Source: VYFG01 sp965248685
GTDB taxonomy: Bacteria; Pseudomonadota; Gammaproteobacteria; Arenicellales; Poriferihabitantaceae
Reading direction: 5' to 3'
Assembly (NCBI GenBank): GCA_965248685.1
Contig: CBDFKC010000003.1
Coordinates: 186,001 to 250,000, forward strand
Length of the DNA stretch: 64,000 nt
Part shown: piece by piece, positions 16,740 to 25,711 of the stretch
Numbering within the stretch: position 1 is the first letter of the stretch
Layout: the number at the start of each line of letters is the position of its first letter
Notes under the pieces: model-generated
Databases searched by the model: none
What the model saw: only the letters and a program-made list of their open reading frames with translations
What the model was told of the DNA's origin: nothing
Translations under genes and position numbers: made by a program

Positions 16740-17915
16740 TCATGGTGGTCCGCGTGGCGGGTAAATCTGTAACAGCGTTTGAAGTATGATCATGGACGTT
16801 CCACAGGTTCGACAAACGAATTTGGGTCGCGGTTTTTTTGACTTCTTCGCAGGTTGGTCCGTTTCTTTTTTGTTCTCTACCGGTGGTGCATCGGGGCAGA
16901 GGGTTTTACGCAACGTTGATAAGTTTTGTTTGCGCTGATGATTGGCCAGTAAACCGAAGTGACGGATACGATGGAATCTTAACGGTAAGATGTGGATCAG
17001 GAATCGTCTTAAGAACTCATCAGCCGATAGCGTCATAGTTTTAAAGCGCAAACACGCCCTCGCTCGATAATCTTTCCATTTAAATGTGACAGTATCGGTA
17101 TCATACTGTATGAGTCGACGATTGGAGATTGCCACCCGATGGGTATAGCGGGACAGGTATTCAAGCACTGCCTTTGGGCTTGAAAAGGGCTTCTTGGCAT
17201 AGACCACCCAATCGACTTGATGGGCAGGAGCCAGATAGGAACGGAATAGATTGCGATCAGACAGGTGTGCGATCTCCCCATAGAAGGCGAGTTGGGGATG
17301 TATGGCAACCAGTTTCTCCAAAAAAAGTCGACGGAACAAGCGTGAGAGCACCTTGACGGGAAGGAAGAAGCCTGGTTGACAGGGTTTCCATTTGGCCTCT
17401 GGGGTCAGCCCACCGCCCGGTACCACACAATGTAAATGGGGGTGGTGGGTCAAGGCAGAGCCCCAGGTATGCAAGACAGCGGTAAACCCGATCTTTGCTC
17501 CCAGATGCTGGGGATCCGCAGCTATGGTGGTTAATGTTTGGGCGGTTACCGCAAATAACAGATCATAGATGAGGGTGGGATTCTGATAAGCGATCCGTGC
17601 AATGATGGCGGGAACCGTAAAGACGACATGGTAGTAGGCAACGGGTAATAGCGCGTCTTGCTGGTGGGCAAGCCAACGTTTCGCCGCGCTCCCTTGGCAC
17701 TTGGGACAATGTCGATTACGACAAGAGTTATAGGCAATTTGGTCGTCATGACACTGTTCGCAGCGTATGACGTGCCCGCCCAGCGCAGACGAACGACAAC
17801 GCTCAATGGCAGATAATGCCTTGAGCTGACGTAGGTTCAGGCGTCGATCGCGCCGCCATGCCGGTGCATGGTCACGCACGATATCCGCCACCTCCCAAGG
17901 AGGTCGCACCACCAC
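16740..17915 (-). CDS. IS91-family HUH transposase
   Basis: A 391-residue transposase. The N-terminal zinc-binding segment has paired cysteines (CEQCHDD near 53-59, then CRNRHCPKC near 65-73). The HUH metal motif appears as HPHLHCVVPGGG near the middle, and the nicking tyrosine is expected in the region EYLSRYTHRVAIS. It cuts one DNA strand and drives rolling-circle transposition. The frame opens at a GTG (17913-17915), 21 bp after the recombinase stop codon, and a few codons either way are possible. The reading frame is intact, so the element may be functional. Confidence 0.9.
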   Translation of the reverse strand: MVVRPPWEVADIVRDHAPAWRRDRRLNLRQLKALSAIERCRSSALGGHVIRCEQCHDDQIAYNSCRNRHCPKCQGSAAKRWLAHQQDALLPVAYYHVVFTVPAIIARIAYQNPTLIYDLLFAVTAQTLTTIAADPQHLGAKIGFTAVLHTWGSALTHHPHLHCVVPGGGLTPEAKWKPCQPGFFLPVKVLSRLFRRLFLEKLVAIHPQLAFYGEIAHLSDRNLFRSYLAPAHQVDWVVYAKKPFSSPKAVLEYLSRYTHRVAISNRRLIQYDTDTVTFKWKDYRARACLRFKTMTLSADEFLRRFLIHILPLRFHRIRHFGLLANHQRKQNLSTLRKTLCPDAPPVENKKETDQPAKKSKKPRPKFVCRTCGTSMIILQTLLQIYPPRGPP

Positions 17916-17936
17916 CTTGGTGGAGTTAGATCGGTA

Positions 17937-18809
17937 TTACAACTTCAAATACTCAAGTGGACCTTTGACTTCACGCAATCGGTTTGCCGCGACTTGACTG
18001 TAACGAGCCGTGCTCTCAAGCTTACGATGCCCAAGCAACACTTGAATGACGCGAATATCCTCGTGTTGTTCCACCAGATGGGTGGCGAAAGCATGACGCA
18101 GTGCATGCAGAGACACCTTCTTGGTGATGTCTGCCTCATTACGAGCTCGGATAAAGGCACGACGCAGTTGCCTCACAGACAAAGGGTTCACTGGATTCTG
18201 TCCAGGGAATAACCAACCGCCAGGTAACATCTTGCGTTCGTCCTGCCCTGTGCGATACCAAGTGCGTAGAATGGTGAGCAACTCGGGCGACAGCATGGCA
18301 TGTCGATCCCGTCCGCCTTTGCCCTGTTCGACACGTAGAATCATTCTCTCGCTATCGATGTCGGTGACTTTGAGATGGGTGATCTCACTGGCACGGAGTC
18401 CTGCACCGTAACCTACACTGAGTGCAGCTTGGTATTTGATGCTGCCAGCCGATTGAATAATCTTGGTAACTTCTTCAACACTTAATATCTCTGGTAGTTT
18501 ACGGGGTTCGTGCACATGACGCATCTTCCTGGGACGCTCAGGGCTATCTATGGTGGTTTCAAAGAAAAACCGAACACCGGTGATGGTGGCGTTAATTGTG
18601 CCTGGAGAAACACCATCGTTGGTCATTTGCAGTTGAAAGGCACGGAGTTCATCGGCGGTTGCGGTGGCCGGAGATCGCTTAAGAAATTGATTGAGCCTGA
18701 TGACGGCACGCAGATAGGTTGCTTGGGTGGCTGGATGCAGCTTGCGTATTGCCATGTCATCGAGCATACGCTGGCGTAAAGGGCTATTAGTTTTGTTAGA
18801 CTTGGTCAT
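17937..18809 (-). CDS. Tyrosine recombinase of the IS91-type element
   Basis: A 290-residue phage-integrase-family recombinase: a SAM-like N-terminal DNA-binding domain (HPATQATYLRAV near 28-39) and a catalytic domain with Arg in GLRASE, the HALRHAFATHL box, LLGHRKLES and the nucleophile in TARYSQV. It resembles XerC/XerD-like integrases found just upstream of IS91-family transposases. Its role in transposition of those elements is unclear. An AGGA ribosome site precedes the ATG at 18809. The frame is complete. Confidence 0.9.
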   Translation of the reverse strand: MTKSNKTNSPLRQRMLDDMAIRKLHPATQATYLRAVIRLNQFLKRSPATATADELRAFQLQMTNDGVSPGTINATITGVRFFFETTIDSPERPRKMRHVHEPRKLPEILSVEEVTKIIQSAGSIKYQAALSVGYGAGLRASEITHLKVTDIDSERMILRVEQGKGGRDRHAMLSPELLTILRTWYRTGQDERKMLPGGWLFPGQNPVNPLSVRQLRRAFIRARNEADITKKVSLHALRHAFATHLVEQHEDIRVIQVLLGHRKLESTARYSQVAANRLREVKGPLEYLKL

Positions 18810-19252
18810 GGGTCTGATTCCTGTGTGGTTTGGTTGTGAGTGTGAGAACTACAACTTAAACACAGGACAGGCCCTGCTGGCTAATGGGAGGAGCGTGAAG
18901 CTATTGACTAACTTCCTACTGGGTTACCGCGCGAGCGGTTTAGTACTTGGGCAAAACTCGGTCATACGGTGTACGGCAATATCAAACGCTGATCGTTCTG
19001 GTTGAGTACTGGCAGTCCGAACAGATCGACAATTTCCGCTTCAGTTAGGATTTTGAGTCGTTTTTCGGTCGCCATGATCGTTGCCTAAAGGCAGCGATTC
19101 TAGCCAAATTGCCTCGAAATGGTGAGACATCGAAAAGTAACCCCCTCCTGAAACTCAAGCAGGACAAGGTATCTAGCTATTATTGTCCGTTTACGAGGGA
19201 AAAACTCTAGTACCCCTGATACATACAATATGTTTGATTCACTTCACTAGTG
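18810..19252. other. Element flank and transposon scrap
   Basis: This stretch holds the promoter side of the recombinase gene, the Tn3-transposase 5' fragment (18962-19075) and, at about 19106-19145, a sequence that reads GGGGGTTACTTTTCGATG on the minus strand. The G-run start is like a Tn3-family terminal repeat, but its partner end was not found. The rest is non-coding flank of the flavoprotein gene. Confidence 0.4.
18962..19075 (-). pseudogene. 5' fragment of a Tn3-family transposase gene
   Basis: From ATG 19073-19075 the frame reads MATEKRLKILTEAEIVDLFG and then a short PVLNQNDQR segment, which resembles the N terminus of Tn3-family transposases. After about 29 codons similarity stops and the frame ends at 18962. 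The IS91-type element probably truncated it, or it was a scrap before that. The call rests on a short recognisable start only. Confidence 0.5.
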
Positions 19253-21697
19253 TTAGCTGCGCATGCGTATCCCATCTGGATCGTAAAGTGCAGTGGCCTG
19301 GACTTCGGCTAGGTAGAACTCACCAAGAATCTCGACCTGCAGTGCAGTACCCGGCTCGGCGTGTTCGCTGGTGACATAACCCATTGCCACGGACTTACCG
19401 ACATGGTGCGCATAGCCACCCGATGAGATATAACCCACGGCTTCGCCATTTTTCAGAACAGCTTCATCCAGCGACACGTCGATGGGTGTATCGATAGTCA
19501 GGGTAACCAGGCGGCGTGCGACACCTTCTTCTTTAAATTTGAGAGTAGCTGCTTTGCCGACAAAGTCTTTTTTCCAATTTATAAAAACGTCCATGCCTGC
19601 TTCGACTGCATTAAAATCAGGACGAAATTCCAGTCCCCATGCACCCCAGGCTTTTTCCAGACGCAGACTCATCAATGCGCGGTTACCATACCAGCTATAA
19701 CCCAAGTCAGCGCCGGCTTCCTCGACGGCCTCGGCAAGCCGGATCAGGTATTGCGGGCGACAGTAAATCTCATAACCCAATTCTCCTGAGAAGCTCAGGC
19801 GGTTGAGTATTACCGGCACGCCACCCACATAGGTCTGCCGGGTGTCACGAAATTTGAGACCAGTGGGAGAAACATCATCCCGTATGACACGAGAAAGTAA
19901 TTCTCGGGACTTGGGGCCAGACAAGGCAATACCATGCCAGTCTCCGGTCTGATTGTCATAGGTAACATTGGTGGGCAAGGTTCGAGAGAACCAGCGACGG
20001 TGTGCGTCTTGCATGCCGCCGGAGCCAATCAACATAAAGTGTTCCTCATTGAGGCAGGCTACAGTGAGATCGCCATAGAGGCGGCCTTTCTCGGTAAGTA
20101 TGGGAGAGAGCCCAATGCGACCCGGTTTGGGGATATAGCCTGCCATAGTTTTATTCAGCCACTTCCGCGCGCCGACGCCTTTAATTACATGCTTGGCAAA
20201 GTTGGCGATCTCGATACCGGCGACACCTTCGCGCACGGCTTTCACTTCCCGGGCCACGTAGTTATGGGATCGATTACGCTCAAAAGTTGGATCTTCCCAT
20301 GCATCTTCGGCGCTGTCGGCGAACCACAACGCATGCTCCAGACCAAAGGCCTGGCCCATGCGCGCACCTTTTTGAATCAAACGGTCATACAACGCGGTAG
20401 TTTGTTGCCGGCGTCCCTTTGGCAAAGTCTCGTTGGGAAAAGTCATAACGAAACGGCGCTCGTAGTTTTCGGTGGATTTCACAGTGCCCCAGTCTGGCGA
20501 TGCCCAGTTACCAAATCGGGCGACATCCATGGCCCAAACGTCAATGGATGGTTCACCGTCAATCATCCATTCGGCCATGGTCAGACCAACGCCACCGCCC
20601 TGGCAGAAACCAGCCATTACGCCAACCGCACACCAGTAGTTATGCATTCCCGGAACCGGGCCGATCATGGGGTTACCATCGGGACCGAAGGTGAATGGGC
20701 CGTTAATGGCCTGGCGGATACCGGCGGTGGCGAGGGCCGGGATACGCTCGAACCCAAGTTCCAGACGGTCGGCAATATGTTCCAGGTTGGGGTTCAGCAA
20801 TTCATGACCAAAATCCCATGGCGTACCTTCGACCTTCCATGGTACGCCAACCGGCTCGTAAGTACCCAACAACAAACCGTTACGTTCCTGGCGGAAATAA
20901 ATATTGGCGTTGTAATCGATGCCGCAAGGTAAGCGTGAGCCAAAGTTTTTAATCTCGTCGATATCTTCGGTCAGCAGATAGTGATGCTCCATCGGTTGTA
21001 CCGGCAAATTCATACCCGCCATATGCCCCACCTCACGGGCCCACAGACCGCCACAGTTAACCACGTGCTCAGCATTAATGACGCCTTTGGAAGTGGTGAC
21101 ATCCCAGGTGCCGTCGCTGCGTTGGCGGGTTTTGGTAACCGGAGTATGGGTAAAATAGCGTCCGCCATAATGCTTGGCAGCTTTGGCGAAAGCGTAGGTG
21201 GTTCCCGACGGATCGAGATCGCCGTCCTGGTCATCCCAAAGCGCCGCCAGATAGTGTTTGGGGTCAATCAACGGGTGGCGTTCGGCGACTTCCCTGGGCG
21301 AAATCCATTCCTGTTCGAGTCCCATATAACGGGCCTTGGAACGCTCCCGCTTTAAGTAGTCGTACCAGGTTTTGTTCGACGCCAGATAAAAACCGCCGGT
21401 CAGATGCAGACCCACTGATTGGCCAGAAAGCTCTTCAATCTCTTTGTATAGACCAATGGTATAACTTTGCAGACGCGAAATATTCGGATCCGAGCTGATG
21501 GTGTGGATTTGTCCTGCGGCGTGCCAACTGGAGCCCGAAGTCAACTCTTCGCGTTCCAGTAGGACCGTGTCCTTCCAGCCAAATTTGGTCAGGTGAAACA
21601 GGATCGAACAACCGACCACACCCCCACCCACAATCACGACCTTGGCGTGGCTAGGTAACGCAGCTTTATTAGCGCCTTCTTTAACAATCTCTGGCAT
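19253..21697 (-). CDS. Dimethylglycine-dehydrogenase-like flavoprotein with GcvT domain
   Basis: An 814-residue protein with the architecture of dimethylglycine/sarcosine dehydrogenases. An N-terminal FAD-dependent oxidase domain begins VVIVGGGVVGCSILFHL (about 20-36), with TSGSSWHAAGQ holding the histidine that carries covalent FAD in family members. A middle linker follows, then a C-terminal folate-binding GcvT domain (ALSGPKSRELLSRV, SFSGELGYEIY, LRLEKAWGAWG). It should oxidatively demethylate an N-methylated amine and pass the one-carbon unit to tetrahydrofolate. The start is ATG 21695-21697 with a GAGGAG ribosome site. It lies 56 bp after the MttB-like gene, surely in one operon. Confidence 0.9.
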   Translation of the reverse strand: MPEIVKEGANKAALPSHAKVVIVGGGVVGCSILFHLTKFGWKDTVLLEREELTSGSSWHAAGQIHTISSDPNISRLQSYTIGLYKEIEELSGQSVGLHLTGGFYLASNKTWYDYLKRERSKARYMGLEQEWISPREVAERHPLIDPKHYLAALWDDQDGDLDPSGTTYAFAKAAKHYGGRYFTHTPVTKTRQRSDGTWDVTTSKGVINAEHVVNCGGLWAREVGHMAGMNLPVQPMEHHYLLTEDIDEIKNFGSRLPCGIDYNANIYFRQERNGLLLGTYEPVGVPWKVEGTPWDFGHELLNPNLEHIADRLELGFERIPALATAGIRQAINGPFTFGPDGNPMIGPVPGMHNYWCAVGVMAGFCQGGGVGLTMAEWMIDGEPSIDVWAMDVARFGNWASPDWGTVKSTENYERRFVMTFPNETLPKGRRQQTTALYDRLIQKGARMGQAFGLEHALWFADSAEDAWEDPTFERNRSHNYVAREVKAVREGVAGIEIANFAKHVIKGVGARKWLNKTMAGYIPKPGRIGLSPILTEKGRLYGDLTVACLNEEHFMLIGSGGMQDAHRRWFSRTLPTNVTYDNQTGDWHGIALSGPKSRELLSRVIRDDVSPTGLKFRDTRQTYVGGVPVILNRLSFSGELGYEIYCRPQYLIRLAEAVEEAGADLGYSWYGNRALMSLRLEKAWGAWGLEFRPDFNAVEAGMDVFINWKKDFVGKAATLKFKEEGVARRLVTLTIDTPIDVSLDEAVLKNGEAVGYISSGGYAHHVGKSVAMGYVTSEHAEPGTALQVEILGEFYLAEVQATALYDPDGIRMRS

Positions 21698-21753
21698 GGA
21701 TATCTCCTCGTATCTAACTAGTTCTGTATTTGTTCGGTGGGATGTAGCCTGGA

Positions 21754-23271
21754 TCAGTACCAGGCGTCGGGTAACTCTTCTTTGCGCCTGACGACATAGG
21801 CGCCCAGCGCTTCTTTGGTGGCCGGATCGATGGGAGGTTCCTGGTAATTCGCCAGCATCTGGTTCCATTTTTCAAAGGCGCGTTGACGCATATCCTTGCC
21901 ACCATTTTCTTCCCAGCTCTCGACGTTTTCGCTATCGCTAAGCTCGGCATTGTAGAAGGCGGTCTGGTAATGCCGCATAGTGTGGGCGGAGCCAAGGAAG
22001 TGCCCGCCAGGTTCGGTTTCCCGGTAGGCATCCCGGGCAAACTGGTCCTCGCTCATATCCAGTCCGGCCATGACCTTTTGATAACTACCCAAACGATCGG
22101 CATCCATAATCAATTTTTCAAAACCAGTGGCCAATCCTCCCTCGAGCCAGCCGGCGGCATGCAGCGTGTAATTGGAACCGGCCATCACGGTGGAATGCAT
22201 CGAGTCCGCGCTTTCGTAGGCCGCTTGCGCGTCTTCGATCTTGGAGGCAGTCAGGGAACCACCACAGCGCAGCGGCAGGCCCAGGCGTCGAGCCATTTGA
22301 CCAATGACGTAGTTGGACAACACCGGCTCTGGCATACCAAACGTTGGCGCGCCTGATTTGAGGCTCATTGATGACAAAAAATTACCCATTACAAACGGCG
22401 CCCCGGGACGAACCAATTGTCCGAAGGCGACCGTGATCATGACCTCGGCCATTGCTTGGGCCACCGCAGCGACCGTAGAAACCGGCCCCATCGCGCCGGT
22501 CAGGATAAACGGCGTAATCACCATGGCCTGACCCCGGGAGGAATACACCTGAATGGCCTCGGTAACGACCCGGTCAATTAACAACGGTGAATTGGTGTTG
22601 ACGTTGGCCATGATAACTACGTTGTTATCTATGGTTTCTTTGCCGTGAAGAATCTCGGCCATATCGACGCTGTCCTGGGCACGGCTTTTCTCGGTAATGG
22701 CGCCCAGATGGGGCTTGTCCCCCAAGACCATATGGGCATAGACCATATCCAGATGACGCTTGGACACCGGAATGTCGGTGGGTTCCGCCACCACCAAGCC
22801 GCTGTGATGCAAATTCGGATGCATATAGGTAAGCTTCACCAGCTTTTCAAAATCGGCAAAGGTGGCATAGCGACGGCCGCCTTCGAGATCCCGTACGAAG
22901 GGCGCACCATAAATCGGCGCGAACACCTGGTTATTGCCGCCGATAGTGACTGAACGCGCTGGATTGCGCGCCAGCTGGGTGAACTGGCTCGGTGCTTTGG
23001 CGCATTGCTCTCGCACCCACTTAGCATCGGCAAAAACCTTATCGCCGTCCATCTTAACCCCAGCTTGTCTCCAGATACGATGGGCTTCGGGGTCGCCACC
23101 GAAACCAAAGCCAATGTTTTCCAGCATCCAGTCGACTTGTTCGTCGATCTTGACCATTTGCTCTTCGTCCAGCGGATCAAAAAACGGCAGTTGCCGTTTG
23201 ATATAGGGAGACGCGATTGCCGAGGCGCTGGACTCAGCTTCGGCGCGGGCTTTGCGGGCTCGTCGGGACAT
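21754..23271 (-). CDS. MttB-like (non-pyrrolysine) methyltransferase
   Basis: About 505 residues of the trimethylamine methyltransferase (MttB, COG5598) family. Recognisable stretches are FFDPLDEEQM near 40, GAPFVRDLEGGRRY near 133-146, MANVNTNSPLL, TGAMGPVSTVAAVAQA, and GQMARRLGLPLRCGGS. The frame is continuous, so there is no amber codon for pyrrolysine; such homologues include glycine-betaine (MtgB), proline-betaine and carnitine methyltransferases. They move a methyl group from a quaternary amine to a corrinoid protein. No corrinoid protein gene is nearby. The operon partner flavoprotein would then handle the demethylated product. The start could also be ATG 23304. Divergent LysR gene upstream. 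Confidence 0.88.
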   Translation of the reverse strand: MSRRARKARAEAESSASAIASPYIKRQLPFFDPLDEEQMVKIDEQVDWMLENIGFGFGGDPEAHRIWRQAGVKMDGDKVFADAKWVREQCAKAPSQFTQLARNPARSVTIGGNNQVFAPIYGAPFVRDLEGGRRYATFADFEKLVKLTYMHPNLHHSGLVVAEPTDIPVSKRHLDMVYAHMVLGDKPHLGAITEKSRAQDSVDMAEILHGKETIDNNVVIMANVNTNSPLLIDRVVTEAIQVYSSRGQAMVITPFILTGAMGPVSTVAAVAQAMAEVMITVAFGQLVRPGAPFVMGNFLSSMSLKSGAPTFGMPEPVLSNYVIGQMARRLGLPLRCGGSLTASKIEDAQAAYESADSMHSTVMAGSNYTLHAAGWLEGGLATGFEKLIMDADRLGSYQKVMAGLDMSEDQFARDAYRETEPGGHFLGSAHTMRHYQTAFYNAELSDSENVESWEENGGKDMRQRAFEKWNQMLANYQEPPIDPATKEALGAYVVRRKEELPDAWY

Positions 23272-23349
23272 GGGATTACCACGGTAGATGCGATAGGTGA
23301 TCATAACGCCACAAAAAGCAGCTGTAACCCTTGTAAATTTTGATCAATT

Positions 23350-23368
23350 GCATAGACTGAAACTATGC
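23350..23368. promoter_or_regulatory. Inverted repeat, LysR-type site
   Basis: GCATAG (23350-23355) and CTATGC (23363-23368) are perfect arms around a 7-bp spacer, in the gap between the MttB-like gene and the divergent LysR gene, overlapping the latter's ATG. The layout fits the autoregulatory site of LysR proteins controlling a divergent operon. Confidence 0.45.
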
Positions 23369-24264
23369 GAAACACGCTTAAATTAATCGCCTCACCGCGC
23401 AACCTGTTTGTTTTCGAGGCAGCGGCCCGATTGGGTTCTTTCACCCTGGCTGCGGACGAACTCGGTATGCAGCAACCCTCTGTCAGCGCCGCGATCAAGC
23501 AGCTGGAAGGTTCGCTGGACGTGCGCCTGTTCGACCGCGGGCATCGTCGAATTGCCCTGACCAATGCTGGCCTACGTTTTTACGCCGATGTCTCCCAGGC
23601 CCTGCGCGGCATTGAAAGCGCCGCCGAAGCAGTTCATAACATGGGCCGTTCGGACTACGTCACGCTGAACTCTTCTTCAGCATTTTCCTATTACTGGATG
23701 ATGCCTAAATTGCATGGCTTGCGCGAATTACATCCAGAAATAGATCTGCGATTACAAAACAGCGTTCATGAACCCGACCTGGACGCAGAAAATATTAGCA
23801 TCGCGGTGCGCTTAGGCGACGGCAACTGGCCCGACTGCCACGACAAAAAGATCGCCGACGAAGTCATTTTCCCAGTCGCCAGCCCCATCGTCATGCGCTC
23901 TGCCCGCAACCTCCGATCCATCCCAAACCTGCTCCACGAACGCTTGATCCACCTCGAAGAGCCTGTGCGGATGCGACCGACCTGGACTCAGTGGTTTGAA
24001 CATTACGGAATAAATAACGCGCAAATTGCTGAAGGCATGCGGCTTAATGATTACGCATTGGTATTACAGGCGGCGCAAACCGGTGAGGGTTTTGCTTTTG
24101 GTTGGGAACATATTGTCAGAGATCTGATTGACAGAAAACTACTTGCGGCCAGGGAGGAATGGGCATGGCAGACTGGGAGAGGGATTTACTTGGTTTGGTC
24201 TAAAGCACGACCATTGTCGGAGAATGCTGAAAAGGTCAGGGATTGGGTTTTATCATTTGTTTGA
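23365..24264 (+). CDS. LysR-family regulator (GcvA-like)
   Basis: A 299-residue LysR-type regulator. The N-terminal helix-turn-helix runs LFVFEAAARLGSFTLAADELGM to QPSVSAAIKQLE (about 13-48), with the typical LFDRGHRRIALTNAG after it. The C-terminal two-lobed sensor domain shows the GcvA-like FPVASPIVM and WTQWF features. It is divergent from the MttB-like/flavoprotein operon and most likely activates it in response to a methylated amine or a product. The effector is not known. Confidence 0.9.
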   Translation: MRNTLKLIASPRNLFVFEAAARLGSFTLAADELGMQQPSVSAAIKQLEGSLDVRLFDRGHRRIALTNAGLRFYADVSQALRGIESAAEAVHNMGRSDYVTLNSSSAFSYYWMMPKLHGLRELHPEIDLRLQNSVHEPDLDAENISIAVRLGDGNWPDCHDKKIADEVIFPVASPIVMRSARNLRSIPNLLHERLIHLEEPVRMRPTWTQWFEHYGINNAQIAEGMRLNDYALVLQAAQTGEGFAFGWEHIVRDLIDRKLLAAREEWAWQTGRGIYLVWSKARPLSENAEKVRDWVLSFV

Positions 24265-24300
24265 ATTCTCCACTGGCCGACTATTTGTTTGTAAAAGAAA

Positions 24301-24531
24301 ATGAGATATAAAGAAGGTGAAATACCAGCAGAGCTGCTGACGAGAAATGCCAGCAACGATATGTTGTTGCTAACCGCGGTGATGGGTTTGGTGATTGGTA
24401 TGATTCTGGTCTGGCTGGGCAGACGGGGCAGGCAATTGTGGATGTGGACCTGGGGCGCTGGGTTAATATTCTGCAGCGTATACCTTTGGTTTGGGATTAG
24501 GTTCGATTTCAAGCCATTTGGTTATTTCTGA
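24301..24531 (+). CDS. Small two-span membrane protein
   Basis: A 76-residue frame with two clear hydrophobic segments (about 20-40 and 48-64) separated by a basic GRRGRQ turn, so both ends probably face the periplasm. It begins 36 bp after the LysR stop codon. No family is recognised and no strong ribosome site is seen. The even hydrophobic pattern is the main reason to think it real. Confidence 0.5.
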   Translation: MRYKEGEIPAELLTRNASNDMLLLTAVMGLVIGMILVWLGRRGRQLWMWTWGAGLIFCSVYLWFGIRFDFKPFGYF

Positions 24532-24574
24532 GGCTAGCGTTAGGGGAGTCGGGACAGCGCGGTCAAACGTAGTG

Positions 24575-24604
24575 GCTTGGGGAAGCTTGGGGAAGCTTGG
24601 GGAC
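24575..24604. repeat. Three tandem 10-bp units
   Basis: GCTTGGGGAA occurs twice perfectly and a third time with one change (last unit ends GGGGAC). It lies between the small membrane protein gene and the decayed flavoprotein. Confidence 0.7.
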
Positions 24605-24615
24605 ATAATAACCTC

Positions 24616-25606
24616 TCATACTCTTCCTTTGGTAAGTGTGTTTGTGGGATCAAATAAACATAGTTCACACACAATGGCCCGGGTTGTTTGACCGATCAAC
24701 AGGACTTCAAGAACAGTCCCCTCGGCAGCATATTCCGGATCAACATAAGCCATCGCGAGGTTTTTTTTCGTCCGGCAACCCCGTGCCGCCGAAGCGATGG
24801 AACCAACAGGTTTATCGCCCGCGAAGACGCCCTCACCGGGTTGGGCTGGTGCGACATCGCTGTCCAGTTCAAGCGCTACCCGCTCTCTACGATTTCCGGC
24901 AATGAGTTGAGCTTGCAGGCCGACTTTTCCGGGGAAATCCTTGTCCATTTCAACAAAGCGGCCCAATCTGGCCTCAATCGGATTGAACTCCGTAATAAAG
25001 TCGCCCCTCCAGTGACCATAGCCCTTTTCCATTCGCATGGAATCGATGGCATACATACCAAAGTGGGTTAGGCCGAAGCCTTCACCTGCCTTGGTAAGAA
25101 TTTTATAAGCGGCATGGAGTTGCGCGTTTGGAATATGCAGCTCGAAAGCCTGTTCGCCGGAATAACTGATGGCGATGGCCAAAGCCGCAACGTGTCTGAT
25201 AAAGCAAGGCTGGGCAGTTAGCCAGGGAAAGTCGGTTTGTCTCCATTTAGTTCGTGGCGATACCACCGCCAGAAGATCGCGGGTTTTGGGACCAGCGATA
25301 ACTAACATTGTGTGGGTGTTGGTATAGCAGGCGCATGCCGCCGGTAGCGTAGTGATAGTTGATCGGATAAACCCGGTCGTCTGACAGTTCCCGGTAGAGT
25401 TTGATCGTGTAGTCTCGCAACAGCAGGGGTAGCTGATTGAACGCCAGGCTCGGACACTGGGCCACGGAATGCCAGGTGGTCCCCGAGGTTAACTCGTTGC
25501 GTTCAAGTAAAGCGATATCGTTCCAACCTTCCTGGGTAAGGTGGTAGAGCGCGGAAAGACCACCAATGCCACCTCCGATGATGACAACACGAACATGTGA
25601 TTTCAT
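24616..25606 (-). pseudogene. Decayed dimethylglycine-dehydrogenase-like gene
   Basis: The remains of a second FAD/GcvT flavoprotein. The start (from 25606) is a normal FAD domain: VVIIGGGIGGLSALYHL, then TSGTTWHSVAQ. Near 25310-25325 the sequence jumps in another frame to a GcvT domain (VIAGPKTRDLLAV, ISYSGEQAFELHI, RMEKGYGHWRGDF) that runs to 24616. The central several hundred residues, including most of the oxidase domain and linker, are missing, and the junction changes frame. It therefore cannot make the full enzyme. It is related to the intact gene at 19253 in architecture but clearly divergent in sequence, so it is not a recent duplicate. Confidence 0.88.
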
Positions 25607-25711
25607 ATTTGTCTTCAGGATAATGTCACATTTACCAGCAATCGTTGCATGGTGAATTGTATCGCCGACGCTAGGTGATTTAACCAGGAAAATTCGGATC
25701 GCCCACAGCGA

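Larger units (their letters stand above)
16740..18961 (-). mobile_element. IS91-type element with tyrosine recombinase
   Basis: A two-gene insertion sequence: a tyrosine-recombinase gene followed by an HUH (Y1) transposase gene, both leftward. This gene pair is known from a subgroup of the IS91 family, which moves by rolling-circle transposition and leaves no target duplication. Exact ends are not resolved. The coordinates cover the two genes and upstream flank as far as the Tn3-transposase scrap at 18962-19075, which the element seems to abut. Confidence 0.7.

Noticed and set aside
19934..20932. A 332-codon antisense frame inside the flavoprotein gene
   Set aside because: It lies wholly antisense to a gene with strong domain motifs; long antisense frames are expected where GC bias favours them.
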